DNA from: Variovorax paradoxus_P
GTDB lineage: Bacteria; Pseudomonadota; Gammaproteobacteria; Burkholderiales; Burkholderiaceae_C
Length of the DNA stretch: 64,000 nt
Assembly (NCBI RefSeq): GCF_050627025.1
Contig: NZ_CP192472.1
Direction: 5' to 3' (one strand)
The notes beneath the pieces are model-generated. The model was given only the letters and a program-made list of their open reading frames with translations. It searched no databases and was not told the origin of the DNA. The translations under genes and the position numbers were made by a program. Below are positions 7,529 through 15,844 of the stretch, piece after piece (within the stretch, counting starts at the first letter, position 1; every line of letters starts with the position of its first letter).

Positions 7529-9052
7529 TCAGGCGCCCGCAACCCCGCCCAGCTGAAAGCGGAACACCGCGCCCTTGTCGGGCTGCTGCACGAGCCTGAT
7601 GTCGCTGCCGTGCAGCTGCAGGATGCGCTGCACGATCACCAGGCCCAGCCCGCCGCTGCCGGAGCCATCGCTGCGCGCGCCGCTCATGAACACCGGGCGA
7701 ACGAAGAGCCCTTTCTGCAACTCGCCCGGAATGCCGGGGCCCGTGTCGCTTACCTGCACCGCTACGCCCGAGCTGGCGGGCCGCAGCTGAACCTCGATCC
7801 GGCCGCCGGCCGGCGTGTGGCGGATGGCGTTGTCCAGCAGGTTGGTCAGCACGCGCTCGATCATTCCGAGGTCGGCCGACACCACCGGCAGGCCCGGCGC
7901 AATGTCGGGCCTGAGCTGCTGCTGGCGGGCTTCGGCCGCGAGTTCGAACTTCTGGAACACGTCCTGCACCAGATCGGCCAGCGCGAAGTTCTCCTTCTCG
8001 GGCTTGACCACGCCGTATTCGAGCCGCGCCAGTTCGAACAGCTCTTGTGCGAGCCGGCCCACCTTGCGGCTTTGGCCGAGCGCTATTTCAAGATAGCGCC
8101 GGCGCTCTTCTTCGCTGAGCGTTCCGGCCTTGAGCAACAGGGTTTCAAGATACCCGTGCAGCGAAGTGAGCGGCGTGCGCAGGTCGTGAGAGATGTTTGC
8201 GAAGAGCTCGCGGCGCTGCTGGTCTTGCAGCGTGAGCTCGCGCCATTGCTCGGCAATGCGTTGCGTCATCTGCGTGAAGGCCTGGCCCAGCAGTGCGATC
8301 TCGTCGCCGCCGCGCGAGAGCCGCTCCAGCGTGGCCGCCTCGCTCCCATTCAAGGCCAGGCCCTCGGTCTCCAGCGAAGCGACACCCTCGGTCTCGAAGC
8401 GCTTCACGGCGCGGGTCAACTCGCGCAGCGGCCGCGTGATGAGCCGGAAGGCCGCCAGGCCTGCAATGAGCCCGAGCAGCGCCACCAGCGCCATCGACCA
8501 GAGCGTGGTGCGCAGGAGGCTGTCGGTTGCGAGCCTGGCCGCCAGCGCGTCGTAGTCTTCACCTTGCAGCACCACGTAGACATAGCCCGCATCCCGTCCA
8601 CCCATCTTGAGTGGCGCGGCGCTGAAAACCTTGGCTGCGCTCGCGCTGCGCGGATCGTCTCCCACAATGGGAAGCGCAGCGCCCGACAGGAGCTTGCGGA
8701 TCGGCTCCAGCGCGACGCGGTCGCGCTTCAGGTGCCCGGGCGGCGCAGCCTGCGCCTCGATGCGGCCGTCCAGCCCCAGGAGGTAGACCTCCACGCTGGG
8801 GTTGACCGCCATCAGCTTGTCGAACAGATCCTTCACCGCGTCCTGGTTGAGCCCGCCGGGGCGCATCAACTCGGAGTTGCCCGCAATGTGCGCCGCCAGC
8901 CCGCTCGACAGGCGCTGCACCACTTCCTGCCCGTGCAGCCCGCTCGCGCGCACCTGCAGCCAGGCCGAGGCGCCGCAGCAGGCCAGCAGCAGCACCGCGA
9001 ACACCATCGAGAGGCGGCGCGAGAGCGTGGCCCAGGCGGCCAGCGCCCTCAT
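7529..9052 (-). CDS. Membrane sensor histidine kinase of the 9049-9777 response regulator
   Basis: 507 residues from ATG 9052, which overlaps the regulator stop by 4 nt (ATGA). There is a first transmembrane helix (residues 14-32), a periplasmic sensor domain (about 33-178) and a second transmembrane helix (179-200). A HAMP region with ITRPLRELTRAVKRFE comes next, then the phosphoacceptor box NISHDLRTPLTSL with His289. The ATPase has the N box LTNLLDNAIRHTP, the G1 box VSDTGPGIP and the G2 box GGLGLVIVQ. The periplasmic signal cannot be read from the sequence. It shares a divergent promoter region with the cytochrome b and sulfite-oxidase-fold genes, like the HprSR/msrPQ arrangement of E. coli. 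Confidence 0.9.
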   Translation of the reverse strand: MRALAAWATLSRRLSMVFAVLLLACCGASAWLQVRASGLHGQEVVQRLSSGLAAHIAGNSELMRPGGLNQDAVKDLFDKLMAVNPSVEVYLLGLDGRIEAQAAPPGHLKRDRVALEPIRKLLSGAALPIVGDDPRSASAAKVFSAAPLKMGGRDAGYVYVVLQGEDYDALAARLATDSLLRTTLWSMALVALLGLIAGLAAFRLITRPLRELTRAVKRFETEGVASLETEGLALNGSEAATLERLSRGGDEIALLGQAFTQMTQRIAEQWRELTLQDQQRRELFANISHDLRTPLTSLHGYLETLLLKAGTLSEEERRRYLEIALGQSRKVGRLAQELFELARLEYGVVKPEKENFALADLVQDVFQKFELAAEARQQQLRPDIAPGLPVVSADLGMIERVLTNLLDNAIRHTPAGGRIEVQLRPASSGVAVQVSDTGPGIPGELQKGLFVRPVFMSGARSDGSGSGGLGLVIVQRILQLHGSDIRLVQQPDKGAVFRFQLGGVAGA

Positions 9053-9777
9053 GCGCTCCCCTCCTCGCCAGCCCCGGTGGGCGAGAGCTTGTAGCCTCGG
9101 CCCCAGACTGTCAGGATGCGCCGCGGCTCTGCGGGATCGGCCTCTACCTTGGTGCGCAGCCGGTTGATGTGGGTGTTGACCGTGTGCTCGTAGCCGTCGT
9201 GCTGGTAGCCCCAAACCTGATTGAGCAGGTCGAGCCGCGAAAACACCTTGCCGGGATTGCGCGCAAAGAAGTACAGCAGATCGAACTCGCGCGGCGTGAG
9301 CTCGATGAGCCTGGCATCGACGCGCACTTCTCGTGCCAGCGGGTCGATGTCGAGATTGCCCAGCGTGAGGCTGCCCGACTCCATGCGCGCATTGCGCGCC
9401 AGCGCATCGGTGCGCCGCAGCAGCGCCTTGACGCGCGCCACAAGCTCCAGCACCGAAAAAGGCTTGGCCAGGTAGTCGTCGGCGCCCAGCTCCAGCCCCA
9501 ATATGCGGTGCACTTCGCTCGACCGCGCACTGATGATGATGATCGGCGTGTAGCGCGCCATGGCGCGGGCCCTGCGGCAGATCTCGAGGCCGTCCACCCC
9601 GGGCAGCATCAGGTCGAGCACCAGCGCGTCCCATTGGGCGCGCTCCAGTTCGCGCAGGCCGGCGTGGCCGTCGGCTGCGTGGCTGACCTCGTAGCCTTCG
9701 TCGCGCAGGTGCATGCGCAGAAGCTCGGCGATGTGGGCGTCGTCCTCGACGATCAGCACGCGTTTGGCGGTATCCAT
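9049..9777 (-). CDS. OmpR-family response regulator
   Basis: 242 residues. The receiver domain has the acidic pocket E11-D12-D13, phosphoacceptor Asp55 (ALVLDLMLPG) and the AKPF lysine. The C-terminal winged helix (about residues 135-230) includes ELTPREFDLLYFFARNPGKVFSR (split here) and YEHTVNTHINRLRTKVE. It is the first gene of the kinase pair. The 97-bp space to the divergent cytochrome b gene contains ATCACG and CGTGAT arms flanking an AT-rich spacer, a possible control site. Likely targets are the divergent envelope redox genes, an inference from position. Confidence 0.92.
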   Translation of the reverse strand: MDTAKRVLIVEDDAHIAELLRMHLRDEGYEVSHAADGHAGLRELERAQWDALVLDLMLPGVDGLEICRRARAMARYTPIIIISARSSEVHRILGLELGADDYLAKPFSVLELVARVKALLRRTDALARNARMESGSLTLGNLDIDPLAREVRVDARLIELTPREFDLLYFFARNPGKVFSRLDLLNQVWGYQHDGYEHTVNTHINRLRTKVEADPAEPRRILTVWGRGYKLSPTGAGEEGSA

Positions 9778-9874
9778 GGCGCCGATTGTCCCGCCAACCG
9801 GCTTCGGGAGTTATCACGATTAATTGAACTTTGCGTGATGAATCGGCCATGGGGTGCGCCCAAGAATCCGCTCC

Positions 9875-10507
9875 ATGACCAGCAACGCCATCGCAAGCAC
9901 CGCACCCGATGCCCGCCCCATCCACCCGCTGTGGATGCGCATCACGCATTGGCTCAACGCCCTCGCGGTTCTGGTGCTGGTGACGAGCGGCTGGCGCATC
10001 TACAACGCTTCGCCCCTGTTTGCATTCCGCATTCCGGACGCGGTAACGCTGGGCGGCTGGCTCGGCGGCGCGCTGCAATGGCATTTCGCGGCCATGTGGC
10101 TGCTGGTGTTCAACGGCTTCGTCTATTTGGCAATCAACATCGCTAGCGGGCGGCTGGCCACCAGGTTCTTTCCGGTCACGCCCGCCGGCGTCTGGCACGA
10201 CGCGCTGGCCGCGCTCAAGGGCCAGCTCTCGCACGCCGACCCGCGCCGCTACAACAGCGTGCAGAAGCTGGCCTACCTGTTCGTGATGCTCGACATTGCC
10301 GTGATCGTGCTTTCCGGCCTCGTGCTGTGGAAGTCGGTGCAGTTCGCCGTTCTGCGCGACCTGATGGGTGGCTACGAGCTTGCGCGCCGCATCCATTTTT
10401 TCGGCATGGCATCGCTGGTTGCCTTTGTCGCCGTGCACCTGGTGATGGTGGCACTCGTGCCCCGCACCCTTCTCACCATGATCCGCGGCCGCGCGCCAAA
10501 GCAATGA
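9875..10507 (+). CDS. Cytochrome b561-type membrane subunit (YedZ1-like partner of the downstream oxidoreductase)
   Basis: 210 residues from ATG 9875. It has four predicted transmembrane helices with histidines suited to di-heme b coordination: HWLNALAVLVLV, WHFAAMWLLVF, HFFGMASLV and VHLVMVALV. This is the Ni-hydrogenase-type cytochrome b561 fold, not the MsrQ fold. It overlaps the next gene by 4 nt, so it probably passes electrons from the quinone pool to that exported molybdenum enzyme. A comparable cytochrome b accompanies YedY1 in the hypochlorite-response locus described for Azospira; that assignment is by analogy. Confidence 0.82.
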   Translation: MTSNAIASTAPDARPIHPLWMRITHWLNALAVLVLVTSGWRIYNASPLFAFRIPDAVTLGGWLGGALQWHFAAMWLLVFNGFVYLAINIASGRLATRFFPVTPAGVWHDALAALKGQLSHADPRRYNSVQKLAYLFVMLDIAVIVLSGLVLWKSVQFAVLRDLMGGYELARRIHFFGMASLVAFVAVHLVMVALVPRTLLTMIRGRAPKQ

Positions 10508-11298
10508 TGAAGATATTCAAAGCCCCCCGACTGACCGGCGTCGACGGCGATGCCGTGGTGCGCGAGGCCCGCACGCTGATTGCCAGGCAGCTCGACCAGC
10601 CTGCGCGCCGCGCCTTCCTGCAGCGCTCGCTCACGCTCGGGGGCCTTTCGCTGCTCACGGGCTGCAGCATCAGCGACGACAGCCATGTGGAAGCGGCGCT
10701 CTCGAAGATCTCGCGCTTCAACGACAAGGTGCAAGGCCTGATCTTCAGCCCGACGCAGCTTGCTGAAACCTACCCCGAATCGATGATCACGCGGCCCTTC
10801 CCGTTCAACGCCTACTACGGCGAGGACGAGGTCCGCGAGGTCGACGAGGCCGGCTACAGGCTCGAAGTGACCGGCATGGTCGCCGACAAGCGCAGCTGGA
10901 CGCTGGCCGAGCTGCGCGCCATGCCGCAGCACGACCAGGTCACGCGCCACATCTGCGTCGAAGGCTGGAGCGCAATCGGCAAATGGGGCGGCGTGCGCTT
11001 TGCCGACTTTCTGCGCCGCATCGGCGCTGACACCACCGCCAAATATGTCGGATTCAAGTGCGCTGATGACTACTACACCAGCATCGACATGCCCACCGCA
11101 CTGCACCCGCAGACGCTGCTCACGCTCAGCTACGACGGCCAACCATTGCCGCCGAAGTACGGCTTTCCGATGAAGCTGCGGATGCCCACCAAGCTTGGCT
11201 ACAAGAACCCCAAGCACATCAAGGCGATGTTCGTCACCAACACCTATTCAGGTGGCTACTGGGAAGACCAGGGCTACAACTGGTTCGGAGGGAGCTGA
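10504..11298 (+). CDS. Tat-exported sulfite-oxidase-fold molybdopterin oxidoreductase (MsrP/YedY-like)
   Basis: 264 residues from ATG 10504; ATG 10507 is also possible. A twin-arginine motif RRAFLQ (35-40) precedes a hydrophobic stretch ending in LLTGC, giving a Tat signal that may also be a lipobox. A 34-residue cytosolic extension comes before it, which is unusual. The catalytic domain has the molybdenum ligand Cys151 in HICVEGWSAIGKWGG and ends with PKHIKAMFVTNTYSGGYWEDQGYNWFGG. There is no heme or dimerisation domain, as in MsrP. Likely role is periplasmic reduction of methionine sulfoxide or a related substrate, fed by the cytochrome b encoded just before it. Confidence 0.85.
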   Translation: MMKIFKAPRLTGVDGDAVVREARTLIARQLDQPARRAFLQRSLTLGGLSLLTGCSISDDSHVEAALSKISRFNDKVQGLIFSPTQLAETYPESMITRPFPFNAYYGEDEVREVDEAGYRLEVTGMVADKRSWTLAELRAMPQHDQVTRHICVEGWSAIGKWGGVRFADFLRRIGADTTAKYVGFKCADDYYTSIDMPTALHPQTLLTLSYDGQPLPPKYGFPMKLRMPTKLGYKNPKHIKAMFVTNTYSGGYWEDQGYNWFGGS

Positions 11299-11400
11299 GC
11301 CGCACCCGTGCGACTCGACTGCCGATGAAAGCGCGAGGCCGTGTTCCAGAGGGACCGTGCCGTTCTCTTGAAAAATGAAACCTCAACTGGAAGATTCCGA

Positions 11401-11652
11401 ATGAACAAGCTCACTGCAACCCTGCTCGCAACCTGCATCGCCTTTGCCGGCGCCTCGGCCTTCGCCGCTGACGACATGGCCAAGGACGGTATGGCCAAGG
11501 ATTCGATGGCAAAGGACGGCATGAAGAAGGACTCGATGGCCAAGGACTCCATGTCCAAGGACGGAATGAAGAAAGACTCGATGTCCAAGGACGGCATGAA
11601 GAAGGACAGCATGTCCAAGGACACGATGGGCAAGGACGAAATGAAGAAGTAA
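11401..11652 (+). CDS. Periplasmic methionine-rich pentapeptide MxKDx repeat protein
   Basis: 83 residues. A Sec signal peptide (MNKLTATLLATCIAFAGASAFA) precedes a mature chain of about 61 residues. That chain is almost entirely consecutive M-x-K-D-x units (MAKDG, MAKDS, MKKDS, MSKDG, ending MGKDE, MKK): 12 methionines spaced every five residues. It has no fold-forming hydrophobics. It matches the known MxKDx pentapeptide family and resembles MrpX-type methionine-rich peptides proposed to soak up hypochlorite in the periplasm. It lies between the molybdenum enzyme and an exported MsrA, which fits a sacrificial methionine sink that is repaired enzymatically. Confidence 0.88.
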   Translation: MNKLTATLLATCIAFAGASAFAADDMAKDGMAKDSMAKDGMKKDSMAKDSMSKDGMKKDSMSKDGMKKDSMSKDTMGKDEMKK

Positions 11653-11748
11653 AAGGCACGGGTACGCGGCATTGACGCCCGCCGCAATCGGCGGCAATGT
11701 CGCTTCCATCCGCCTGGCATCGAAGACTCACTCGCATCGGAACAGCAC

Positions 11749-12450
11749 ATGAGAATCCTCGCATTCACCGCCGCCGCGTTCGCAGCCGCGGCAATGGCCT
11801 GGCCTGTCGCGTCCTCGGCTGCCGAGCCCGGGCGGCGCGTGCCGGCGCCTGCGGTCGACCTTGCGGCCCCGCCCACCCTCAAGTACGACACCGCGGTGTT
11901 TGCCGGCGGCTGCTTCTGGGGTGTGCAAGGCGTGTTCCAGCGCGTCAAGGGCGTGAGCAACGCCGTGTCGGGCTATGCCGGCGGCGACGCCAAGACGGCG
12001 CGCTATGACGACGTCGGGTCGGGCCGCACCGGCCACGCCGAATCGGTTCGAATTACCTACGACCCGCAGCAGATCAGCTACGGCAAGCTGCTGCAGATCT
12101 ATTTCTCGGTCGTGCACGATCCGACCCAGCTGAACCGGCAGGGCCCCGACACCGGTCCGCAGTACCGCTCGACCGTATTTGCCGAGAACATCGAACAGGC
12201 ACGCATTGCCAAGGCGTACATCACGCAGCTGAACCAGGCCCAGACCTTCGGCAAGCCGCTCGCGACCACCATCGAAATGTCGAAGCCCTTCTATGCGGCC
12301 GAGGCCTATCACCAGGACTTCCTCACGCGGTACCCGAGGCATGCGTACATCGTGTTCCACGACCAGCCGAAGATCGAGGACTTGAAGAAGCTGTTTCCCG
12401 AAGACTACCGGCAGACGCCGGTGCTGGTGAATACGGCAAAAAGCAGTTGA
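11749..12450 (+). CDS. msrA: Exported peptide-methionine (S)-S-oxide reductase
   Basis: 233 residues. The N-terminal Sec signal (MRILAFTAAAFAAAAMAWPVASSAAE) marks it as periplasmic or secreted, unlike the usual cytosolic MsrA. The MsrA signature FAGGCFWG carries catalytic Cys55. GYAGGDAKTARYDDVGSGRTGHAE (split here), FSVVHDPTQLNRQGPD and YHQDFLTRYP are all present. It reduces methionine-S-sulfoxide in proteins. It directly follows the MxKDx protein on the same strand. The stop is 3 nt from the stop of the convergent aldolase gene. Confidence 0.93.
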   Translation: MRILAFTAAAFAAAAMAWPVASSAAEPGRRVPAPAVDLAAPPTLKYDTAVFAGGCFWGVQGVFQRVKGVSNAVSGYAGGDAKTARYDDVGSGRTGHAESVRITYDPQQISYGKLLQIYFSVVHDPTQLNRQGPDTGPQYRSTVFAENIEQARIAKAYITQLNQAQTFGKPLATTIEMSKPFYAAEAYHQDFLTRYPRHAYIVFHDQPKIEDLKKLFPEDYRQTPVLVNTAKSS

Positions 12451-12453
12451 GGC

Positions 12454-13485
12454 TCAGCCCGGTTCGGGCGCATCCGCCAGAGCGTCGTATGCGCCGCGCC
12501 GCGCAGCCTGGTTGCAACGGGCGCGGTACACCAGTGCCTGCTGGGCCGCTGCAACGTTGGCGGCGTCGCCCTTCCACGCATCCAGCGCCGGCTGCTGCAC
12601 CGCGCGCGAATACGAAAACGCCAGAGACCATGGCAGGCGCGAACCGAATGTCGCGTTCATGGCATTCAACCGGGCCGATGCGAGCTGTGCCGATTGGCCG
12701 CCCGAGAGGAATGCGATGCCCGGCACCGCCGCAGGCACGGTGCGCAGCAGGCACGACACCGTGGCCCCGGCAACCTCGTCCACGCCCTCCTGCTTCGGGC
12801 AGTCTTGCCCGGGCAACACCATGTTGGGCTTCAGCAGCATGCCTTCGAGCAGCACGCCCTGCAGGCGCAACTGCGCAAACACCGCATGCAGCGTGTCTTC
12901 GGTGATTTCGGCGCAGCGCGCGAGGGAATGATCACCTTCCATCAGCACCTCGGGCTCGACGATCGGCACCAGCCCGGCTTCTTGGCACAGCGCCGCATAG
13001 CGGGCCAGCGCATGGGCGTTCACCTCGATGCATGCAGGGCTGGGCAAACCAGGGCCCGGTGTAATGACGCCTCGCCATTTCGCAAAACGGGCGCCCATGC
13101 CGGTGTAGTCGGCCAGCCGCTCGCGCAGTCCGTCCAGGCCCTCGGTCACCGTCTCTCCGGGGTGGCCCGCCAGAGGCTTCGCGCCGATGTCGACCTTGAT
13201 GCCGGGGATGATTCCCGCCGCCTCGAGCGCCGACACAAAGGACGCGCCTCCGCTCGTGCGCTGCCGTATGGTTTCGTCGAAAAGAATCGCGCCGCTGATG
13301 GATGCACCCAGGCCCGGCGCAGTCACGATCAGCTCGCGCCAGCTACGTCGCGCGTCTTCGGTCTGGGGAATGTTCAGCTTCGCGAAGCGCTTGTGGCAGG
13401 TGGCGTTGCTCTCGTCCATTGCGAGCAAGCCCTTGTCGCCGGCAACCAGCGCTTGTGCGGTATCGATCAACGCCTGTGCGGTCAT
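12454..13485 (-). CDS. Class I fructose-bisphosphate aldolase
   Basis: 343 residues from ATG 13485. It starts MTAQALIDTAQALVAGDKGLLAMDES, the opening of eukaryote-type class I aldolases. It has GIIPGIKVDIGAKPL, VEPEVLMEGDH and the Schiff-base lysine in LLEGMLLKPNMV; LSGGQS and WSLAFSYSRAVQQPAL close the barrel. It cleaves fructose 1,6-bisphosphate to dihydroxyacetone phosphate and glyceraldehyde 3-phosphate in glycolysis and gluconeogenesis. It stands alone on the minus strand, downstream of and in the same direction as the FAD oxidase gene, 52 nt away. Confidence 0.93.
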   Translation of the reverse strand: MTAQALIDTAQALVAGDKGLLAMDESNATCHKRFAKLNIPQTEDARRSWRELIVTAPGLGASISGAILFDETIRQRTSGGASFVSALEAAGIIPGIKVDIGAKPLAGHPGETVTEGLDGLRERLADYTGMGARFAKWRGVITPGPGLPSPACIEVNAHALARYAALCQEAGLVPIVEPEVLMEGDHSLARCAEITEDTLHAVFAQLRLQGVLLEGMLLKPNMVLPGQDCPKQEGVDEVAGATVSCLLRTVPAAVPGIAFLSGGQSAQLASARLNAMNATFGSRLPWSLAFSYSRAVQQPALDAWKGDAANVAAAQQALVYRARCNQAARRGAYDALADAPEPG

Positions 13486-13537
13486 GATGCTGTGGCCCTC
13501 GCTTGCGAAGCATGGTACGCCTCCGCCCGGCCTCCGG

Positions 13538-14710
13538 CTAGATGACGTTCTTCTCGACCAGCGGCCTGTTTTCGAGGATGCGTGCAAACGAAACCGGCGA
13601 CAGGTCGAGCGTGCGGTATTCGCCGTAGCGGATGAGTTCCGCCACGCCGCGCCCCGCCGCGGGGCATTGCTGCAGGCCGTGCCCCGAGAAGCCGTTGGCA
13701 AAGTAGAGGTTGTCGCAGTCCGGGTGCAGCCCGAGGATCGCGTTGTGGTCGAACACGTTCATCTCGTAGTAGCCGGCCCATGCGCTGGTCATGCGAATGG
13801 CCTCGAACGAAGGCACGCGTGCAGCCAATGCCGGCCAGATGAAATCGTCGAAAACGCGGTAGTCGACCTCGAGCGGCGCATCGTCTCGGTCCCTGTCCTG
13901 CGGCGGGGCAAAACCGCAAATGAACCGGCGCCCTTCGGGGCGCAGCCAGATGCCCGATGTGTCGATGATCAGCGGGCAGCCGGGCAAGGTCTCGGGACAC
14001 GAAAAGCTGAACACCATGCGGCGGCGGCCGCGCACCGGCAGATCGATGCCCGCCCAGCCCGCCACTTTTGCGGCCCAGGCGCCCGCGGCATTGACCACCA
14101 CGTCGGCCTCGATCGGGTCGCCAATATCCAGTTCCACGCCTGTCAGCGTGCGGCCGCTGCGCTGCAGCCCCGTTGCCTTCGCCTGCACATAACGGGCGCC
14201 TTGTGAAATGGCCTTCTTGCGAAACGCCTGAAGAAGGCTGTAGCCGTCGTACCAGCCCTCGCCCGAAAGGCCAAGTGAAGCCAGCGCGACGCCTTCGGTA
14301 GAAATCCACGGAAAGCGGGCCTCCAGCTGCTCGGGCGTCAGCAACACCACGTCGACGCGGTGCGCCCTTTGCGTTGCATGGTTCTCGCGCAACACCTCGA
14401 CGCCTTCCGGCGAAGCCAGGTACAGGTACCCGGGTTCGACCAGACCGATATCGGGCACGTTGTCGCCCACACGCAGGGTTTCGCCAAGGCGGCGAAAAAA
14501 GTCGATCCCGTAGAGGGACATCTCGATGTTGATGCCGGTGGAGAACTGCTGCCGGATCGAACTCGCAGACAAGGCCGACGAAGCCTGCGTGTACGAGAAA
14601 TCGCGCTCGACCACGGTCACGTCGAACGGCTCTTCCGCGGGGTCCTGGTTCAGAAAATAGGCTATGGCAGAACCGATGGCTCCGCCGCCGATGATCACCA
14701 CACGACGCAT
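13538..14710 (-). CDS. FAD-dependent oxidoreductase of the DAO (D-amino acid / glycine oxidase) family
   Basis: 390 residues from ATG 14710. The N-terminal FAD-binding fold is MRRVVIIGGGAIGSAIAYFL. SSALSASSIRQQFS follows the family pattern after the fold. Mid-protein VVNAAGAWAAKVA and C-terminal LYFANGFSGHGLQQCPAAGRGVAEL (split here) are the DAO signatures. It probably oxidises an amine such as a D-amino acid, sarcosine or N-methyl amino acid with oxygen or a quinone as acceptor; the substrate cannot be told. It is divergent from a GcvA-like LysR gene that is the likely regulator. No signal peptide is seen. Confidence 0.85.
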   Translation of the reverse strand: MRRVVIIGGGAIGSAIAYFLNQDPAEEPFDVTVVERDFSYTQASSALSASSIRQQFSTGINIEMSLYGIDFFRRLGETLRVGDNVPDIGLVEPGYLYLASPEGVEVLRENHATQRAHRVDVVLLTPEQLEARFPWISTEGVALASLGLSGEGWYDGYSLLQAFRKKAISQGARYVQAKATGLQRSGRTLTGVELDIGDPIEADVVVNAAGAWAAKVAGWAGIDLPVRGRRRMVFSFSCPETLPGCPLIIDTSGIWLRPEGRRFICGFAPPQDRDRDDAPLEVDYRVFDDFIWPALAARVPSFEAIRMTSAWAGYYEMNVFDHNAILGLHPDCDNLYFANGFSGHGLQQCPAAGRGVAELIRYGEYRTLDLSPVSFARILENRPLVEKNVI

Positions 14711-14795
14711 GAAATACCTTTCTTGCTGCTCGCCGACAGGTCCATTCTTACAAGCGCCGGGAAAAACCGCGAGGCCCGCACGCAGAATAGCAACG

Positions 14796-15689
14796 ATGAG
14801 AAAAGACATTCCCAACCTGGGCGCGCTCCAGGCCTTCGAGGCCTCTGCGCGCCTGGGGAGCTTTACCCGCGCGGCAGCCGAACTGGCCCTCACGCAAAGC
14901 GCCGTCGGGCGGCAGGTGGCCACGCTCGAGCAGCGGTTGGGCGTGCCGCTGTTTTCGCGTGTGCGCCGGCGGCTCACGCTTACCGAAACCGGGCGCGAAT
15001 ACGCGGCGCGCATTCGCCGCCATCTGGACCAGATTCGCCGCGACACGCTCGAAATCAGCGCCGGCCATGACATGGGGTTTGTGCTCGAAGTGGCGGTAGT
15101 GCCCACCTTTGCCACGCAATGGCTCATTCCGCGGCTGCCTGATTTCAGCCGGCAGCACCCGAACATCACCGTCAATCTCTCGGCGCGCTCGCAACCCTTC
15201 TCTTTCCAGGAAAACGCCTATGACGCCGCCATTTATTTCGGTGACCAGTTCTGGCCGAGCACGCAGGGAGGGCTGATTTTTTCCGAAGGTGAGATGGTCC
15301 CTGTCTGCAGCCCGGCTTTTCGCGATGCCAACGGGCCATGGGACGAACGTGCCTTCGAGCGTTGCCGCCATGTGCACCTGAGCACCCGGGCGCACGCCTG
15401 GCGCGACTGGTATGCGCAGCAGGGCTGGGACTACACCCTGCACGCCTCCCGCGGACCACGCTACGAGCTTTTCACCATGGTGACCGCCGCCGCTGCGGCC
15501 GGCATGGGCGTGGGGTTGGCGCCGCGCATTCTGATCGAGCGCGAACTGCGAACCGGCGAGCTCGTGGTGCCGATCGACCGGCACCTGGACGTCAGCCAGG
15601 GCTACTACTTCGCCTATCCCGAAGGCCCGCCGGCCTCGGGGGCGCTGGAGCATTTCAAGCGCTGGGTGCTCGGCCTTACGCCGGCCTGA
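14796..15689 (+). CDS. LysR-family transcriptional regulator, GcvA-like
   Basis: 297 residues from ATG 14796. The winged helix-turn-helix at residues 6-65 reads LGALQAFEASARLGSFTRAA, LTQSAVGRQVATLEQRLGVPLFSR (split here). The substrate domain includes FATQWLIPRLPDFSRQHPNI and VDRHLDVSQGYYFAYP-like endings typical of the GcvA group. It is divergent from the DAO oxidase with 85 nt between the starts, so it probably controls that gene and itself. A GC-rich inverted repeat (GCTCCGG...CCGGAGC, about 15703-15735) lies just downstream and could terminate its transcript. Confidence 0.88.
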   Translation: MRKDIPNLGALQAFEASARLGSFTRAAAELALTQSAVGRQVATLEQRLGVPLFSRVRRRLTLTETGREYAARIRRHLDQIRRDTLEISAGHDMGFVLEVAVVPTFATQWLIPRLPDFSRQHPNITVNLSARSQPFSFQENAYDAAIYFGDQFWPSTQGGLIFSEGEMVPVCSPAFRDANGPWDERAFERCRHVHLSTRAHAWRDWYAQQGWDYTLHASRGPRYELFTMVTAAAAAGMGVGLAPRILIERELRTGELVVPIDRHLDVSQGYYFAYPEGPPASGALEHFKRWVLGLTPA

Positions 15690-15769
15690 AGAAGGCAGGC
15701 GGCTCCGGTCCTGCCGTTCCTGCGGGCCGGAGCAGGCCCGTAATTTGCTCATTCGATCAAAAATGACAG

Positions 15770-15832
15770 AAAATTTTCTTTTTTGTCTTATATTTGAAAA
15801 CTGATTTACATAAAGCACTCCCCTTCGGAGTG
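15770..15832 (+). promoter_or_regulatory. Upstream region of the rpiR-gsi operon with two palindromes
   Basis: This is an AT-rich island within GC-rich DNA ahead of the RpiR gene. It holds a perfect AGAAAATTTTCT palindrome near 15770. About 12 nt before the start codon there is a hairpin, GCACTCC-ccttc-GGAGTGC (15814-15832). The first is a plausible binding site for the self-encoded RpiR regulator. The second could be an operator or an mRNA hairpin affecting translation. Neither assignment is tested. Confidence 0.4.
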
Positions 15833-15844
15833 CACGGCCCACGA

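Noticed and set aside
7529..10504. A 991-codon minus-strand open frame covering the kinase, regulator and cytochrome b regions
   Set aside because: Only the part from 9052 downward encodes kinase sequence. The rest is the high-GC shadow of the response regulator and cytochrome b genes.
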